DNA from: CAVQND01 sp964653485
Lineage (GTDB): Bacteria; Verrucomicrobiota; Verrucomicrobiia; Limisphaerales; UBA8199
Assembly: GCA_964653485.1 (NCBI GenBank)
Contig: CAZZFF010000013.1
Span: forward strand, 10,626-74,625
Direction: 5' to 3'
DNA: 64,000 bases
The notes beneath the pieces were generated by a model that worked only from the letters and a program-made list of their open reading frames with translations, had not been told where the DNA came from and searched no databases. Positions within the stretch are counted from its first letter, which is position 1; each line of letters opens with the position of its first letter. Both the position numbers and the translations under genes were made by a program. Below, in pieces: positions 1-9,498 of this stretch.

Positions 1-2797
1 TCAGCGTGCCGGCGAGATCGAGGGTCCCATTGGCGTAAATCCTGTTCGTGTCGGCGCCACTGAGCGTGAAGGACGCCCATGGCGGGATCGCGAGGTGCTG
101 GCTGTCCACCCCCACCACGCGTCCAAAGCGCAGACTGGCGGCGGTGGCGTCGCCGTTGACGGTCACCGTGTAATCGCCCGGCGCATTGATCGCCACGGAG
201 TCGGTCGGCAAGGGCACGCGCTGCGGCGTCCAGTTGGCCTCATCAAACCAGTTCCCGCTCGATGGGTATTGCCAATATATCGTGGGGGGCGTGCCGGGGT
301 CGTAAAACACGGTGATGGCGTTGGTCACTGCGTCGCCAAACCCGTCCACCGCGCGCGCCGCAATGGTGTACTGCTTCTCCCTGAGGAGATCGCGGGCATC
401 CGGGCCGATGGGATAAAACTCCGTGACCTCGGACGGGTGCGCCGGGTAGTCGGTGCCGAGCCAGGTGGGCGTGGTGCTCCACGCGGTGCCGCTCCAATAC
501 CAGCGCGTGGGCGGGCCGCCCTCGGAGGCGCCGCCATCCCAGTAGATAGCCAGATCGACGCGCTGGATCCCCAAGCCGGTGTCCTCTGTGGCGAACGCGG
601 TGAAGGTGTTCGTCAGCGTGTTCACGATGGAGTTATTCGCGAGGCTAAGGCTGACGCGGGGCACGTGCGCCGCAGTCATGGTCATCCGGATCTCCGTTGG
701 AATGGCGGAGGCGTCTATGACGCGGACGATGAAGGTGTGGTCGCCATCGGACAGGTCCGCTCCGCTCGGCAGGCCGGTCACGAATGCCAGCGTCATGCCG
801 TCCTGCTGAGAGCTCTGCACGTCGTAGTTGCTCGAGAGCACGTTCGTATCCCACTGCTGCGCAGCAAAGTCCCACCACAGTCCATCGGATGCTCGGCTGA
901 TGTAGAGCTGGACCTGGTTGAGCGGCGCGCCGCTCGCGCCCGGGGACGCACTGATGACGACCGGGTTCTGCGCATCGAGCTCAGAGAATTGGGCGCCGTC
1001 GATGGGCGGAACGACCCCACCGATGTTGACCCAGTCCGCCAGCGGCCCGCTGTTGGGGCTCCGCGTGTAAATGTCGGCCGTCATCACGGGGCCGGGGTCG
1101 GAGATGTTGCTCACGGTCACGTAGGTGTTGATGCCGGGGTTGAGGCCCTTGTTGTAGGCGGAGCTGTTGGGCGCGGTATTGGTGCCGAAGACCCGGTTGC
1201 CCGTGGAGCCGGGGAAGGGGTCGCCGGCGTCCCCAACGTTCTGCCTGGCCTGCACGGCGAAGTTGGTGCCCGCGTTGGTGATGCTCAGTTGCCAAAGGTT
1301 ATCGGCCTGCATCAGCGCGACGTGATAGTTACCGCTGTTGGTGCTGGGGGGCGCCCCGCCCGCGCTGATAGGGTACCACGTGTGCGTGTTATCGGAGTTG
1401 TCGTTGTTGACGCCTTTGGTGTCGTCGATGTGCCAAATGAGCAGGCCGCTGGCCGGCAAGGCCGAGTCGAAATTGGTCCAGTAGCGGTTCTCCACAAGGA
1501 AATACTCGGAGGCGCTGAGCCCGTCCTTCCACAGGCGGGCCGCAAAGGGCGCGACGGCGGACGCCGGGAACTGGACCCCCTTGTAATCGAGGGTGTAGTC
1601 GACGGGGGTGATCCAGCCCAGCTTGGCCTTGGACCAAGCATCAAAGTGCGCGGGGCAATCCCCCGGGCGCCCCCCGGCCCCGTAATTCCAAGTGCCGCCA
1701 CCCATCACGCTCCAAGCGCCGACCCCGGCGGAGGCGTAGGTGGTGTCATAGAGGTCGGGCAGCCCCAGGGCATGGCCGTACTCGTGGCAGAATACGCCGA
1801 CGGTGCTAGGGCCGGTGACGCCGTTGATTGCCAGGATCTCCGGCTCGAGGATGTAGTCGTCAATCAGCACACCCCCGGGCGCGAGGATGGGCTGCAGGCC
1901 GTCATTGGACAGGCTGCCCCGGTGGGACCAGATCGCATTAGGCCCGCCGCCTGCCTCTTCCCCCCGCCCTGCGTGGACCACGCTCACGACCGGCACCTTG
2001 CCGCTACCCGACTGATCGTATGGGGCGAAGTTGTAGCCGGCGGCGATGGCGGCCTGGATCGCATCATATACGAATTGCGCGGCGGGGCCGCCGAGGTTCG
2101 CCTTGTTGGGCGGCGAGGGACTGGGGTTCGGCGCGTAAAAGGCCGCCGTGTGGGCGACGGAGACCCAATCCTGAACACCGCTAGGCCCGGGGACCACGGT
2201 GAACTTGCCGTAGGAAACCTCGCTGTAGAAGGTGGCCATCGATCGCACCCCGGCGCCGGTTGCGAAGAGCTTGTTGCTGATGGTGCTCGATGACACCGTG
2301 TGCGTCACATCGGAGAAGTCGGCGAAAACGATCGGCAGGTAGGCGGTGCCGCGGCTGACAACAACCTTGGCGCGCGTCGGTTGGCTGGCATAGGACGACC
2401 AGACCGGGTGGTTAGCGATCTGCGCCTGGGAAGGGCTGGGCCGCCAAGCCGGGGCAGGGGGGGCGCCAACGCCAACCCGCTGCATACTCAGTTGCGGAGC
2501 CCCCGGGGCGCCGGGCAGCAGGTACACCCAGAAGCCGGTAACGGCATCTAAAGCCACCGGGCGGCCGTCCTGGGTCTCATACCAGTGAAACCACTCGTCG
2601 CCGCGGACTCGCAAGAGAAGGTCCTGGCCGTCAGGTTGGGAGAAATGAAACAGGCTCGGGGCCGCAGGACCGGCGAAAAGACAAAGGGGGCTCAGCAACG
2701 CAACTAACGCGAGAACAAGGCATCCCAATCGCTCAATGCGCGGTTCTGACCCTCCAAAGGGATGAGTGGACGGGAAGAGGACAGGAACATCGTTCAT
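1..2797 (-). CDS. Secreted M6-family metalloprotease (C-terminus beyond left edge)
   Basis: The minus-strand frame opens at an ATG at 2797 and stays open to base 1, so about 932 residues are visible and the C-terminus is missing. A hydrophobic segment at about residues 24-45 is a probable signal peptide. The zinc-binding motif HEYGH at residues 338-342 sits in HEYGHALGLPDLYD, the form typical of M6 (immune inhibitor A-like) peptidases, and is followed by the usual SVMGGGTWN stretch. After the catalytic domain come beta-rich Ig-like regions. From about residue 840 there is a segment (GNWFDEANW followed by short G/V/N-rich strands) like the beta-solenoid repeats of surface proteins. It probably degrades extracellular protein. 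The frame was confirmed by translating continuously from the start through the HEYGH motif. The open frame on the opposite strand is a shadow. Confidence 0.85.
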   Translation of the reverse strand, partial: MNDVPVLFPSTHPFGGSEPRIERLGCLVLALVALLSPLCLFAGPAAPSLFHFSQPDGQDLLLRVRGDEWFHWYETQDGRPVALDAVTGFWVYLLPGAPGAPQLSMQRVGVGAPPAPAWRPSPSQAQIANHPVWSSYASQPTRAKVVVSRGTAYLPIVFADFSDVTHTVSSSTISNKLFATGAGVRSMATFYSEVSYGKFTVVPGPSGVQDWVSVAHTAAFYAPNPSPSPPNKANLGGPAAQFVYDAIQAAIAAGYNFAPYDQSGSGKVPVVSVVHAGRGEEAGGGPNAIWSHRGSLSNDGLQPILAPGGVLIDDYILEPEILAINGVTGPSTVGVFCHEYGHALGLPDLYDTTYASAGVGAWSVMGGGTWNYGAGGRPGDCPAHFDAWSKAKLGWITPVDYTLDYKGVQFPASAVAPFAARLWKDGLSASEYFLVENRYWTNFDSALPASGLLIWHIDDTKGVNNDNSDNTHTWYPISAGGAPPSTNSGNYHVALMQADNLWQLSITNAGTNFAVQARQNVGDAGDPFPGSTGNRVFGTNTAPNSSAYNKGLNPGINTYVTVSNISDPGPVMTADIYTRSPNSGPLADWVNIGGVVPPIDGAQFSELDAQNPVVISASPGASGAPLNQVQLYISRASDGLWWDFAAQQWDTNVLSSNYDVQSSQQDGMTLAFVTGLPSGADLSDGDHTFIVRVIDASAIPTEIRMTMTAAHVPRVSLSLANNSIVNTLTNTFTAFATEDTGLGIQRVDLAIYWDGGASEGGPPTRWYWSGTAWSTTPTWLGTDYPAHPSEVTEFYPIGPDARDLLREKQYTIAARAVDGFGDAVTNAITVFYDPGTPPTIYWQYPSSGNWFDEANWTPQRVPLPTDSVAINAPGDYTVTVNGDATAASLRFGRVVGVDSQHLAIPPWASFTLSGADTNRIYANGTLDLAGTL

Positions 2798-3334
2798 AGT
2801 AATTTGTGAATCCGGCTTCTGAGTTGGAGATCAACCCCAAAGCAATCACACGAGAGCGTCCACACTGTGGAACGCTGCCGGAAGAATGTCTAATAGGGCG
2901 AATCACGATTCAATATAGACCGGAGCTCACTCGTGTCAAATGACCGCTGCCGGGGTTGCCGCAGACGAACGGGTCGAGCGGACCTGAAACCGCGCAGGTG
3001 AAGCGGGCGCCGAATAAGCGGTTTTCCATCAAGCGCAAACCAATATCGCCGCCGCCACGACCGCCGAGGGCGAGGCAGAGCCCGCACGCATTACCAAGAT
3101 GAGACAAGCGATGAACAACAAAAGTGGCCTAATCCAGGTGAAGATGGCGATAGCCTATCATTTGCGCGGCAGACGAATCGTCATGATCCCCTTGGGCAGC
3201 GCCAGCGCGTTCAGCCTGCAAACCCTGGACATCAACGATATCCTCCGCCAGACGGGCCTCATAAAGGCCAAGCAACGGGAATCGCTTCTTTTGGGGCGGC
3301 GACCCGCAGTGCTCCGTACCGTGTATTCTCACAG
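2798..3334. other. Intergenic region with no recognisable gene
   Basis: This 537-bp spacer lies between the SGNH/TPR gene and the M6 protease gene, both on the minus strand. It should hold the protease promoter near its left end. Short open frames exist on both strands (for example 3099-3341 on plus), but none has a recognisable motif, a convincing ribosome site or a hydrophobic signal. I see no clear terminator or tRNA here. Confidence 0.5.
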
Positions 3335-5245
3335 CTATTGACAGCCCGGGCTAACGCTCCACCTCCTCAGCGCGTGCTTCAACGTCTTATCGGTCGGGTT
3401 CATCTTGACGGCTTGCCGGAGCTCGAGCAGCGCGCGCCTCTGGTCGCCAGACTTGGCCAGTGCCGCGGCTAACTGCACGCTGAATGGGGGATGACCTGGA
3501 AACGCCCGAGTCAGGTATTGCAGGTGCTCGATGGCTTCCTGGTATCGTTGCGACTCCTGACAGAGCCAGGCCAGGTTGAAACGCGCCGGCCAGTAGTCGG
3601 GTTCGAGGCTGACTACGGTCCGATACGTCCCGAGGCAGGTTTCGGCGTGTTGGGTTGTGAAGACCTCTTGGCGGGCCTGAATCGCAGTTTCCGCCGCGCG
3701 CTGACGCGCCGCGTGATCCAGTTGGTCCAGGAAGGGAGGCCGCGCGGTCAACCGCGCCATAGCTGACGCCACGCTCAGATCGTCATAGCTGGTATAAGGC
3801 ACGGTCTGAAGGCAATCCTCATACGTTGGAATGCCGCCGCGCGCCCGGCAACCGAGTGACTGCTCCAGAATCGGCGCCAGGCGCTCGTAAACCGTTCGCG
3901 CCAACACGTACGCGCCCGCGAATGTCGGGTGAACATGGTCGTTAAAGAGCCGTCCTCCGGGAACTCCGGCGTCGCTCAGAGGGCTCTCGGAGAACGCCCG
4001 CTCAACATCCGCCAGGACCACCCCTCGCCCCTCCCAGCGAGCGGCAAGGTCGCGGATGCCGCGGTTGATCGCCGAGTCCGCGCGAAACTGTGTGGCGTCC
4101 CAATCCCTCGCCGACTCGTATCGGGCCCGCGCGCGCGCCGCCTCTCCCGCTCGCGAATAACATCGGCCAAGACGAAACTGCAATTCCGCGAAATGATCAT
4201 CAATCTTCGCGGCCGATTCGTAGGCCTCGATCGCCTCGGGAAACCGCCCGTCTGCCTCCCGCTGGATTCCCACCTCGAAGGCCCGCTCCCATTGCCCTTG
4301 CTCGGCCGTAGTTAGGTCGCTTCGGTGGAGTGACCCTAATGGCGGGCAGTCCCCAAGATTCACCGCCACCGTTCCCAGGATCACCTTCGCCCCATGGGAA
4401 GTGGCCGCACGGCAGGTGTCTTCCAGGTTGGCTCGGAAATTCCCGGCGATGGCCTCGCGCCGCCAATCATCGGCCCGCAGGCGGTGTTTGCGGAAAAAGG
4501 CCATGTCCTGGGGCTTGTCCTCCTCGATCGATGGGCAAAGCCGGCTTTCCACGCCGTCGAGCCACTGTCCCAAGCGGCATGACCCCAGCCATCGTATCAC
4601 GCGAATGAAGGTTAGAGATTGACTCCACCGCGGGGAATCCGGGTCCGGAGCGTGAAATCCAACCACCTCGTTATTGCCCATGTACACCACGAAATAATCG
4701 ACCTCGTGCCGCGCGCATTCCTTGGCGATTAACCGTATGATGTGGGAGTTGATGCCGCGCATCGCGGCGTTAATCACCTCGAATCGCCGCTCTGGAAAGT
4801 TGCGGCGCATGGCGATCTCCAGGATTCGTCCGAAGCCGAAGGCCGGGTCGGGGGTGCCCATCGCGGCCGATTCTCCCAGCACACAAACCCGTATGGTCCC
4901 AGGCGCCTTCCTGGACGCGAGGGTGAAGAGGAATGGCCTCAGTGCGGTACTGCTCGAATAGAACTGCCAAGCGAACCTCGAGTTGCTGATGAGCTGGCCG
5001 GGCGGCTTCGCTGGGATGAGGAACGCCGTCGGAGACCCATAGCCACAGAGCCGCAGACCTCCCTCCGCGAGCGAGAAAGCCACCACGGGTGAGACCGTGA
5101 GCAACACCGCGCGCTTCAACCATTCTCCCCACCCTCCGCTTGCGACTCGATGCGGAATTGAGACGGGCTCCGCCCTCCCGGAAGCGTACCCCACCGCCGA
5201 CGCTTCCGCCCGCGCCCGCCGCATGCGAATTGGGTAGTCGCTCAT
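3335..5245 (-). CDS. Membrane-anchored SGNH/GDSL-type hydrolase with inserted TPR repeats
   Basis: I use the ATG at 5245 (MSDYPIRM); the frame extends to 5296. A single hydrophobic segment at about residues 40-60 (WLKRAVLLTVSPVVAFSLAE) probably anchors the protein. The SGNH blocks are visible: the nucleophile block VLGESAAMG (Ser126, with GES replacing the usual GDS), a GNNE block, and a terminal NDHVHP block with Asp436 and His439. Between the GNNE and NDHVHP blocks, at about residues 310-375, are TPR-like helices (EAIEAYESAAKIDDHFAELQFRLG), and more TPRs follow the catalytic His up to the end. SGNH enzymes are esterases, lipases or O-acetyl transferases; the substrate here is unknown. No linked pathway gene is adjacent. 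Confidence 0.7.
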   Translation of the reverse strand: MSDYPIRMRRARAEASAVGYASGRAEPVSIPHRVASGGWGEWLKRAVLLTVSPVVAFSLAEGGLRLCGYGSPTAFLIPAKPPGQLISNSRFAWQFYSSSTALRPFLFTLASRKAPGTIRVCVLGESAAMGTPDPAFGFGRILEIAMRRNFPERRFEVINAAMRGINSHIIRLIAKECARHEVDYFVVYMGNNEVVGFHAPDPDSPRWSQSLTFIRVIRWLGSCRLGQWLDGVESRLCPSIEEDKPQDMAFFRKHRLRADDWRREAIAGNFRANLEDTCRAATSHGAKVILGTVAVNLGDCPPLGSLHRSDLTTAEQGQWERAFEVGIQREADGRFPEAIEAYESAAKIDDHFAELQFRLGRCYSRAGEAARARARYESARDWDATQFRADSAINRGIRDLAARWEGRGVVLADVERAFSESPLSDAGVPGGRLFNDHVHPTFAGAYVLARTVYERLAPILEQSLGCRARGGIPTYEDCLQTVPYTSYDDLSVASAMARLTARPPFLDQLDHAARQRAAETAIQARQEVFTTQHAETCLGTYRTVVSLEPDYWPARFNLAWLCQESQRYQEAIEHLQYLTRAFPGHPPFSVQLAAALAKSGDQRRALLELRQAVKMNPTDKTLKHALRRWSVSPGCQ

Positions 5246-5498
5246 GCGATAGATCACACTCGTGCTTATGCGCGGGGGCGCACATGCGCACGCCACGCCG
5301 CACGGGGTTTCAGTGAATTGCCGCGACTATGGACAAGGCGCCCTAGGAGGTCAAGCGAAAAGTCAAACCACAACCCCTTGTTTAGTGCTCATCCGAGTTC
5401 CCATGCGCGGTTTGTCCTATCTCCAACCCAGGTGTTTGTGTGCGATCAAACTCGAGTATGACGCCTCCTCGGTGGTCATCGCAAGACCTCCAACGAGC

Positions 5499-6146
5499 CT
5501 AAAACGCCCTGAAGGTTTCAGGCACTTTTGCCGCCTCATCCTGCCCCAGCGTGTCGAGGAACCCAATCCAGCGCGGCGGCAGGGCAAAAACGAACTGTGC
5601 GTTCTCTCCGAGTTTGCCCGGACCGATGGGAGCCGCGCTCACAGCGAGGTGCTCCTGCTCCACAAGCGCCCACTCCTCATGCGTAAACACCATTACCGGA
5701 AGGTCCTGCCACGGCGCGTCTGCTGTCCACTGTGGGTGCCGAAGAAGAAACTCCGGCCCCGCGTAAGTCCCCGTCGTCTCGCCCTGCTCGTCCTGTGTCC
5801 GCCCCTGCCATGTCCCCGCGACCACCGAGTATCCCTTCCAGTCGGACGGAAAAGTCATTCCGAATCCATATTGTTCGTTTCGGTATTCGACGGCGCCGCC
5901 GATCCCGCCACGCTCTTGAGGCTGAGCCCTCGGTTCGGTGTTCTCCTGCTCAAGTTGGCGCAATCTCACCCCCTGACCGCGCACCCGCATCAACTCGCCT
6001 CCGTCCGTCTGCAAGGCTTCAACAGGGGTGCGAAGGTCGGCGTTTTCCTCCACCAGTCCCGTCATCTGCCGCTGCAACAGGAAGAGCGTGGCAATGCTGA
6101 GCAACATCACCACCAGCGCTCCGATTCTCAGCTTTGCGGTTGTCAT
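5499..6146 (-). CDS. Membrane-anchored coiled-coil protein of unknown function
   Basis: The 215-residue product starts with a positively charged tip and one transmembrane segment (residues 7-25, IGALVVMLLSIATLFLL). A heptad-like stretch follows (LVEENADLRTPVEALQ and LRQLEQEN, about residues 30-70), then a globular domain from about residue 85. That domain begins YRNEQYGFGMTFPSDW, which resembles the start of PsbP-like domains, though I cannot assign the family with confidence. It is probably a single-pass protein with its C-terminal domain outside the cytoplasm. It sits downstream of the Tat-exported oxidoreductase gene on the same strand, with a gap of about 105 bp, and may be co-transcribed. 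Confidence 0.55.
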   Translation of the reverse strand: MTTAKLRIGALVVMLLSIATLFLLQRQMTGLVEENADLRTPVEALQTDGGELMRVRGQGVRLRQLEQENTEPRAQPQERGGIGGAVEYRNEQYGFGMTFPSDWKGYSVVAGTWQGRTQDEQGETTGTYAGPEFLLRHPQWTADAPWQDLPVMVFTHEEWALVEQEHLAVSAAPIGPGKLGENAQFVFALPPRWIGFLDTLGQDEAAKVPETFRAF

Positions 6147-6251
6147 GCTTCAAGAGTGCTCTGGCCGCAGTCGCGATGCGGCCTGCTCTCAGGTTGAATC
6201 ATGCAGGTCCACCGCGCAACCCGATTGGTGCCGCGCTTCATCGGCGGCGAG

Positions 6252-7670
6252 TCAACCCGCGTTGAGTTCCCAACCCGCGCGGCATTGGCGCTTCACGCAG
6301 CGGTTCAACTCCGGCAGATTCGGGCAGCGTAGGTTGGCGCTGTCCCACTCCACTTTCGCGCCTGGACCGGCCTTAATGGCCAGGTGTCCGAGCAGGAGGA
6401 ACTCGGTGATGGCCGAGGCGTAGCTGAAGTCGGCGCAGGTGGGTTTCCCTTCCTTGCAGCTTTGGATGAAATGACCGAAATGCGGGCCCTTGATCCGCGG
6501 GATGCGCGGCTCCGGCACGGGAAATGCCCGGTGCGCCGCTTCCGGCCACAGCCGCGGTCTTTGACCGTAACACCCGGTATGCATCACGCCCTTGGTTCCG
6601 ATATAGAGCGTGCCGCCATCCCAGCCTTCGTGGAAGTCCCATTCGTACTTCTTCTCGAATTCGGCCAGCATCGGCGGGTAGTTGGGCGCCTGAATGGAAC
6701 CTCTGCGGTCTTTGGCGGCGTCGGCGGGCGGGAGCTTGCCGCCGTCGTACCAGTACGCCTGAAACGCAGGCAGGCCCTGACGGGCCGGGATATTCCAGCG
6801 GATGACGCTGGCCTGCGGGTATTTCTCGTCGCCGCCACCAATGGTCCCGAGGCATTCGATGCTGCTCGGCTGACCGGGTTTGAGGGCCCAGAATACGCCA
6901 TCGAGGTTGTGGCAGCCCCAGTCCCCCAGCCCGCCGGTGCCGAACTCCCAATAGTACCGCCAGTAAGCCGGGTGCAGGCCCTCATGATATTGACGGTCGG
7001 GCGCCGGCCCCAACCACTGGTCCCAGTGCAGGCCGGCCGGCACCGGTTTGGCCGGCGGACGTCCTCCCGCGCCGCCGTTGACAAACCCGCTCCAACTGTG
7101 GGTTTCGACCACATCGCCGACGGCTCCCGCCCATAGGTACTCGCAGAGCCGGCGGTAGCCCTCGTCGCAGTGGCCCTGGTTGCCCATCATGGTCCTGACC
7201 TTGCGTTCGCCCGCCGCCTTGGCCAGGGCGCGGGTCTGCCATAGGTCGTGGCAGAGGGGCTTCTCGCAAAATACGTGCTTGCCGAGTTGGAGGGCCCGCA
7301 TGGAGGCCGGGGCATGATGATGGTCGGGAGTGGCCACAAAGACCGCATCAATCTCCCCGTGCATCGCGTCGAACATCCGGCGGTAGTCGGAGAATGCCCT
7401 GGGCTTGGCTCCGCGCTCGGCCGCCTTTTTGGTGGCAGCTTCCAGGCGCGCGTCGTCCACGTCCACGATTGCCACCAGCCTTTCGCCCAGGGCTGCCGCC
7501 AAGCTCTCCTCGCCTCGGCCCCCGCAGCCGATCACGGCGGTCGCGAGCCTCGAATTGGGCGAGGAATCGGCCAGGAGCGACGGCGCCGAAAACAGCCGCG
7601 AGGCCCCCACCAGGCCCGCGCCGGCCACCATGTTTTTCAGCCACCACCGTCTGCTGGATCGGTTTCTCAT
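6252..7670 (-). CDS. Tat-exported Gfo/Idh/MocA-family oxidoreductase
   Basis: The ATG at 7670 is chosen because it begins a Tat signal (MRNRSSRRWWLKN followed by a hydrophobic run) and is preceded by a GAGAG-like stretch; the frame itself extends to 7757. The mature protein has an N-terminal Rossmann fold (AVIGCGGRGEESL), the signature VFVATPDHHHAP, and the CEKPLCHD motif whose lysine is normally the catalytic base. A C-terminal alpha/beta substrate domain follows, giving about 472 residues. Such proteins use NAD(P) to oxidise or reduce sugars and inositols; exported forms are abundant in Planctomycetes and Verrucomicrobia and probably carry a tightly bound cofactor. The substrate is unknown. 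It is transcribed divergently from the beta-propeller gene at 8041. Confidence 0.88.
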   Translation of the reverse strand: MRNRSSRRWWLKNMVAGAGLVGASRLFSAPSLLADSSPNSRLATAVIGCGGRGEESLAAALGERLVAIVDVDDARLEAATKKAAERGAKPRAFSDYRRMFDAMHGEIDAVFVATPDHHHAPASMRALQLGKHVFCEKPLCHDLWQTRALAKAAGERKVRTMMGNQGHCDEGYRRLCEYLWAGAVGDVVETHSWSGFVNGGAGGRPPAKPVPAGLHWDQWLGPAPDRQYHEGLHPAYWRYYWEFGTGGLGDWGCHNLDGVFWALKPGQPSSIECLGTIGGGDEKYPQASVIRWNIPARQGLPAFQAYWYDGGKLPPADAAKDRRGSIQAPNYPPMLAEFEKKYEWDFHEGWDGGTLYIGTKGVMHTGCYGQRPRLWPEAAHRAFPVPEPRIPRIKGPHFGHFIQSCKEGKPTCADFSYASAITEFLLLGHLAIKAGPGAKVEWDSANLRCPNLPELNRCVKRQCRAGWELNAG

Positions 7671-7871
7671 ACTCTCGAGGTTTGTTGTTTGCAAATCGTT
7701 CGGGCTGTCGCCGTCATCTGGCGGGAGCTTATAGCACGAGCAAGCAGTGCTGGCCAAGCGGTGAATTCCCGGCGATGATGACCGCCCGGTATGGACATGA
7801 ATTCGACTCCGCTCGCGCGCATCCTCTCACTGCGATACATTGCACTTTCTTGGGTGGCCTCAGTTAATTGT

Positions 7872-7891
7872 CCTTAACATTCGTTAACAAG
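7872..7891. promoter_or_regulatory. Candidate operator with repeated TTAACA in a divergent promoter region
   Basis: The 370-bp spacer between two divergent genes (minus from 7670, plus from 8041) contains TTAACATTCGTTAACA. It can be read as a TTAAC-N4-GTTAA palindrome or as a TTAACA direct repeat with a 10-bp period. In a GC-rich background this AT-rich dyad is a plausible regulator site controlling one or both genes. No binding protein can be named. Nothing else in the spacer was recognised. Confidence 0.35.
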
Positions 7892-8040
7892 ACACGCTGT
7901 GAGTTGGGTGGTTTAATCTCGGGTGTGAAAGAGTGATGATGGGTCGCCGCCGAAGATGTCCGCCGGCGTGCCGCCTTGCCGGAACGCGGAAACTCTTCCC
8001 CCATCAGCCAGAGGGACCGCAAATCGTCAAGTTCAGCGAA

Positions 8041-9096
8041 ATGAAAACAAATGTTCTAAGAATCGGGATTGTGATTGCCTTGAATGCCGCCGCTTCGGCT
8101 GTGTTCAGTCAAACCGCCCTCACCTCAAACCCCTATCGTGTCCTCAAAACCACGCAGACCATGGGCACGGGCGGGATCGATTATGTCCATGCCGACAACG
8201 ACAACCGGCGGCTCTACGTCCCACGGGGCGATCAGGTGCTGGTTTTTGACTTGGACAGCCTCAAGCCGGCCGGCGTGATTCCCAATGCGCGCGCCCGCGG
8301 CGTGGCGGTGGACCCCAAGGCCCGGCACGGCTTCTGTACCAGCAGTCCTGTCGTTATGTGGGATGCCAAGACCCTGGAGACGATCAAGACCATTGCGGTG
8401 CAGGGGCGGCCCGATGGCATCGTCTTTGAGCCGATGACGGAACGGATATATGTCTTTAGCCACAGCCAACCCAACGCGACGGTGATCGAGGGAAAAGACG
8501 GCTCGGTGGTGGGCACCATTGACCTGGGCGGTGCGCCCGAACAGGCCGCCAGCGACGGCCAGGGCCGCCTTTATGTGGCCATCGAGGACAAGGATAATAT
8601 TGCGGTCGTCGACGTGAAAGCCCTGAAGGTGACAACGCACTACGACTTGGCCGGCAAGGGCGGCGGTCCTGCCGGCCTGGGTTTGGATGTGAAGAACCAT
8701 ATCCTGTTCGCGATGTGCCGTGACCCTCAAACATGCGTCGTGCTGGGTGCGGACGATGGAAAGGTCCTTGCCACCCTGCCAATCGGCCGAGGCACGGACG
8801 GGGGCGGGTTCAACCCCGGCACCATGGAAGCGTTCAGTTCGCAGGGCGATGGGACGTTGAGCATTATCAAGGAAACCAGCCCAACCAGCTTCGAGGTGGC
8901 ACAGACGGTGCAAACCAAGCCACGCGCCAAGACTTGCACGCTGGACACCAAGAACAATCAGATTGTCTTGATCACCACGGAACCGGCTCCCGCTTCAGCC
9001 TCCGCAACAACTCCCGCGGTCAGTGGCGAGCAACCAGGTGGACGGCAACGCGGCGGAGGTCCGGGAATGCTCGATATTCTGGTTGTCGGACGGTGA
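8041..9096 (+). CDS. Secreted YncE-like beta-propeller protein
   Basis: The start at 8041 is chosen because it gives a clean signal peptide (MKTNVLRIGIVIALNAAASAVFSQ); an in-frame start at 7933 would add a non-signal-like extension. The 351-residue product contains repeated blade-like units such as RRLYVPRGDQVLVFDLDSL and RLYVAIEDKDNIAVVDVKAL, as in YncE/surface-antigen seven-bladed beta-propellers. The C-terminus ends in a Gly/Arg/Pro-rich patch (GEQPGGRQRGGGPGM). These proteins lack an obvious catalytic site and usually bind or scaffold in the periplasm. The next gene on the same strand starts about 400 bp downstream, after a repeat element. Confidence 0.75.
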   Translation: MKTNVLRIGIVIALNAAASAVFSQTALTSNPYRVLKTTQTMGTGGIDYVHADNDNRRLYVPRGDQVLVFDLDSLKPAGVIPNARARGVAVDPKARHGFCTSSPVVMWDAKTLETIKTIAVQGRPDGIVFEPMTERIYVFSHSQPNATVIEGKDGSVVGTIDLGGAPEQAASDGQGRLYVAIEDKDNIAVVDVKALKVTTHYDLAGKGGGPAGLGLDVKNHILFAMCRDPQTCVVLGADDGKVLATLPIGRGTDGGGFNPGTMEAFSSQGDGTLSIIKETSPTSFEVAQTVQTKPRAKTCTLDTKNNQIVLITTEPAPASASATTPAVSGEQPGGRQRGGGPGMLDILVVGR

Positions 9097-9166
9097 GCGA
9101 CCAGGTCCAGGTTCCGGAGAACTGCGAATAGGGGAGAACACCGGTCCGCTCGAATTCATGCCGTTT

Positions 9167-9288
9167 TGGAGTGCGGTGGCAAGCGAAGCGCGACACCGCT
9201 TTGGTTCGGGCAGCGTCTGACGTGTCGGATGTCCCGCGCGGCCGAAATCCCGACTCGTCGGGACGCTTCGCTCTGCCGGCGCACTCCA
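9167..9288. repeat. 122-bp terminal-inverted-repeat element (MITE- or REP-like)
   Basis: The left end (9167-9190) and right end (9264-9288) are imperfect inverted repeats of about 24 bp; both begin TGGAGTGCG when read inward, and both contain AGCGAAGCG. Internally there is a CCCGAC-TC-GTCGGG hairpin (9249-9262). The interior has no gene. The structure fits a small non-autonomous palindromic element. From memory, similar sequences recur between genes of related Verrucomicrobiota, but this window holds only one copy. The rest of the 9097-9498 spacer has a short CAAGCT/AGCTTG hairpin near 9459-9478 and nothing else I can identify. Confidence 0.6.
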
Positions 9289-9498
9289 GAATACCACTTT
9301 GTCCACCGCCCCGAAGGCCGCGCGGAGGCCCCGCGAAAAGACTGGTCAGCCGGTCCGCACGGGGAGTATAAGGGGCGCCGGCTGCTTTGTTGCTTGTGCA
9401 TTCTGGTTCCGGAAACCGGCCTTTGACGGGGTGGCGGGAAGGGCATCGGACACAGGCAAGCTGGCGGGACAGCTTGCGATTCGGGAGCAAAGTCGCCG

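Noticed and set aside
95..2293. A 732-codon open frame on the plus strand
   Set aside because: It lies opposite the M6 protease frame. The minus-strand frame has the signal peptide and HEYGH motif; this one has no motif and an odd, Arg/Gly/Val-rich composition typical of an antisense shadow in GC-rich DNA.
3099..3341. An 80-codon frame in the left spacer
   Set aside because: No recognisable motif, signal or ribosome site. It ends inside the neighbouring gene on the opposite strand.
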